Shown here: positions 53,133 to 54,876 of the stretch, in pieces | How positions within the stretch are numbered: the first letter of the stretch is position 1 | Layout: the number at the start of each line of letters is the position of its first letter | Origin: Streptomyces sp. NRRL B-24484 | GTDB lineage: Bacteria > Actinomycetota > Actinomycetes > Streptomycetales > Streptomycetaceae | Length of the DNA: 54,876 bases | Assembly: GCF_000717715.1 (NCBI RefSeq) | Contig: NZ_JOAI01000059.1 | Location: forward strand, 1-54,876 | Direction of reading: 5' to 3' | Translations under genes and position numbers: made by a program | Notes under the pieces: model-generated | What the model saw: only the letters and a program-made list of their open reading frames with translations | Databases searched by the model: none | Told to the model about the DNA's origin: nothing

Positions 53133-54011
53133 ATGACCGACAACACCATCGACATCGACAGCAACGACGACAGCGTGTGCCCCCGGTGCGGCGGCACGGT
53201 GGCCCCCGACGGGCGGTGCTGGGACTGCGGGGCCGGCCGGCCCGGGTACCGCTCCCACCTGGAGATCGGCCTGACGGGCGGTGCGGCGGGCGTGAGCGAC
53301 CGCGGCCGGCACCGGGAGGTGAACGCCGACGCCATGGCCCTGACCACCGCCGGTCCGTGGACCGTCGGAGTGGTCTGCGACGGCGTCTCCATGGCCCCCC
53401 GGGGCGAACGCGCCGCCCGGCTCGCCGCGGACGTCGGCGCCGCCGCCCTCGTCGCACGGCTGACGGAGGGCGTCCTGCCGGAGACCGCCCTCGCCGAGTC
53501 CGCTCTCCGGGCCGGCCGCGCGGTGACCGCCCTCGCCGCCTCCCCGGACCCCGCACCCGCCTGCACCTACGCCGCCGGCATCGCCGGACCGGAGGGCGTC
53601 TGGAGCACCTGGGTCGGCGACAGCCGCGTCTACTGGCTCCCCGACGAGGGCCCGGGGACGGCCCTCACCGAGGACGACACCGGCGAACTCGACGTCCTCG
53701 CCGCCTGGCTGGGCGCCGGCGCCGGCGAGCCCGCGCCGCGGATCCGCAGCTACCGGCCGGCCGTGCCCGGCCGCCTGCTGCTCTGCACCGACGGGCTCTG
53801 GCGTCACCTGCCCACCGCCGGAGCGCTGCGGGCCGTCGCGGACCGGGGCGCCCGCAGCGCGACCGCGGACGGCGGCCGGCCGCTGCTCGGCGCCGCCCGG
53901 GCCCTGGTCGACCACGCGCTGGCCGCCGGCGGGCGGGACAACATCACCGCGCTGCTGCTCCCGGTCGCGGCCGCGGTGCCCGGCCGGCCCGCAGCACCCG
54001 GCCCTGCCTGA
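53133..54011 (+). CDS. PP2C-type phosphatase with N-terminal zinc ribbon
   Basis: 292 residues. Residues about 13-33 hold a zinc ribbon (CPRCGG...CWDCGAG). The PPM domain follows: SDRGRHREVNADAM (motif 1; Asn-Ala-Asp in place of Asn-Glu-Asp), VVCDGVSMAPRGE, TWVGDSRVYW, LLLCTDGLWRHL and GGRDNITALLLP. The metal aspartates are kept. Such phosphatases reverse Ser/Thr kinase signalling; no kinase is adjacent, but two lie in the window. ATG 53133 is preferred; in-frame ATG 53121 is possible. Confidence 0.88.
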   Translation: MTDNTIDIDSNDDSVCPRCGGTVAPDGRCWDCGAGRPGYRSHLEIGLTGGAAGVSDRGRHREVNADAMALTTAGPWTVGVVCDGVSMAPRGERAARLAADVGAAALVARLTEGVLPETALAESALRAGRAVTALAASPDPAPACTYAAGIAGPEGVWSTWVGDSRVYWLPDEGPGTALTEDDTGELDVLAAWLGAGAGEPAPRIRSYRPAVPGRLLLCTDGLWRHLPTAGALRAVADRGARSATADGGRPLLGAARALVDHALAAGGRDNITALLLPVAAAVPGRPAAPGPA

Positions 54012-54073
54012 CCGCGCCCCGGCGGCCCGGAATCCGGTTGCCCGGCGGCCCGCCCCGGTGGTCGAATCGCGCC

Positions 54074-54643
54074 GTGCCGATCCGAGCCGCCACCGCCCGC
54101 ATGCTGCTCCGCCGCTTCACCGAGGGCGACCTCGACGACCTCGCCGCCCTGCACGGCGACCCCGAGGTGATGCGGCGGATCGACGACGGCCGGCCGGTGC
54201 CGCGCGCGGCGGTCGAGCACGGGACGCTCCCGGCGCTGCTCCGCGGCTACGCGGAGCTCCCGCCGGGACAGGGGTGCTTCGCCGCGGTGGAACGCGGCTC
54301 GGGGGAGTTCCTCGGCTGGTTCTCCCTGGCCCCGGCGAGCAGCACCGGCCTGAGCGGCGGGACGGAGCTCGGCTACCGGCTGCGGCCGGCCGTGTGGGGG
54401 CGCGGCCTCGCCACCGAGGGCGCGCGGGAGCTCGTCCGGCTCGCCTTCGCCGACCTCGGCGCCGACCGGGTGGTGGCCACCACGATGACCGTCAACACCG
54501 CCTCCCGCCGGGTGCTGGAGAAGGCGGGGCTGCGGCACGTCCGGACGTTCTTCGAGGAGTGGCCGGACTACATCGAGGGCGCCGAGCACGGGGACGTGGA
54601 GTACGCCCTCACCCGCGAGCAGTGGCACCGGACACCTTCCTGA
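54074..54643 (+). CDS. GNAT-family N-acetyltransferase (RimJ-like)
   Basis: 189 residues. The N-terminal RMLLRRFTEGDLDDLAALHGDP is typical of RimJ/RimL-type GNATs. Acetyl-CoA-binding motif A is ELGYRLRPAVWGRGLATEGA (about 106-125), and motif B is TMTVNTASRRVLEKAGLRHV. A C-terminal GDVEYALTREQW closes the fold. The substrate (protein N-terminus or small amine) is unknown. GTG 54074 has no ribosome-binding site but a TCGAAT at -12, possibly leaderless; ATG 54101 would cut the first strand. Confidence 0.87.
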   Translation: MPIRAATARMLLRRFTEGDLDDLAALHGDPEVMRRIDDGRPVPRAAVEHGTLPALLRGYAELPPGQGCFAAVERGSGEFLGWFSLAPASSTGLSGGTELGYRLRPAVWGRGLATEGARELVRLAFADLGADRVVATTMTVNTASRRVLEKAGLRHVRTFFEEWPDYIEGAEHGDVEYALTREQWHRTPS

Positions 54644-54692
54644 CCTGCTGGAACGGTCGCCGAGTGAGGTCGCGGAGGCACCGTCCGTGCAC

Positions 54693-54707
54693 GGTGTGAC
54701 CCACACC
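54693..54707. promoter_or_regulatory. Inverted repeat GGTGTG-ACC-CACACC
   Basis: A short 6-3-6 inverted repeat in the final 233 bp, which otherwise hold no gene. It may belong to the promoter of a gene beyond the window. Confidence 0.3.
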
Positions 54708-54876
54708 ATCCGCGGGGTGCCCGGAGGCCCCTCGGGCGTGCGCAGGGTGTCCGCGGCCCTTCACGCGCTGCCGACGATGTGGTCCGGTTCACGGACGGTT
54801 TGCGGTGGTGCGGGTCACATCGGGGGGTGGGTGGTGGGGGTCGGGCCCGTGAAATGGGGGTCGGCTTTCGGTGGAT

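Overview
The window is 54.9 kb of very GC-rich, gene-dense actinobacterial chromosome. Strong third-position GC bias, frequent GTG/TTG starts, several SpoIIE-type phosphatases with GAF/PAS and HATPase domains, FbiC for cofactor F420, an MT0933-like antitoxin and TANNNT -10 boxes directly upstream of start codons all suggest a member of the Streptomycetaceae (Streptomyces or Kitasatospora). I saw no rRNA, tRNA, CRISPR array, transposase or phage module.

Layout. 1-634: 5' end of a secreted M4 protease (minus). 635-1970: long stretch with no convincing gene. 1971-3813: divergent TetR regulator and NAD-dependent epimerase with an operator on the promoter. 4087-6054: receptor-like Ser/Thr kinase. 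6246-7235: small membrane protein and a DUF1349 protein. 7340-10315: large LuxR-HTH/ATPase regulator. 10457-14215: SpoIIE phosphatase, FHA-like protein and a kinase fused to a lytic-transglycosylase-like domain. 14263-16819: small secreted protein, then an SPFH/NAD-kinase-like gene pair behind twin operators. 17149-25321: SDR, antitoxin-like protein, EcsC-like protein, NhaA-DsbA fusion, MFS exporter and two YihY/BrkB proteins. 25375-29298: GH65 phosphorylase, then HTH-PNPOx and CBS-BON proteins resembling dormancy-regulon members. 29323-34282: S28 peptidase, beta-hydroxyacid dehydrogenase, EEP nuclease/phosphatase, PGRP amidase, zinc ribbon. 34540-38004: ABC ATPase running into a damaged SpoIIE gene, then an intact SpoIIE gene. 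38167-42641: M24 and M20 peptidases and an amino-acid permease with a small partner, perhaps peptide/amino-acid use. 42794-43332: ThrE exporter pseudogene. 43540-50919: alkaline phosphatase behind a possible PHO box, lipoprotein, large PAS-GAF-SpoIIE-HATPase protein, FbiC. 50934-54643: TetR and divergent thioredoxin-fold protein with an unusual three-site operator, Ogt, PP2C phosphatase and a GNAT acetyltransferase.

The main theme is protein phosphorylation: two kinases, one FHA-like protein, three intact and one broken SpoIIE-type phosphatases, and one PP2C lie within 50 kb. The candidates for less-described systems are the phosphatase/FHA/kinase-transglycosylase set at 10.4-14.2 kb and the SPFH/NAD-kinase-like pair at 14.8-16.8 kb. 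All functions are inferred from sequence motifs read by eye; no database search was possible.
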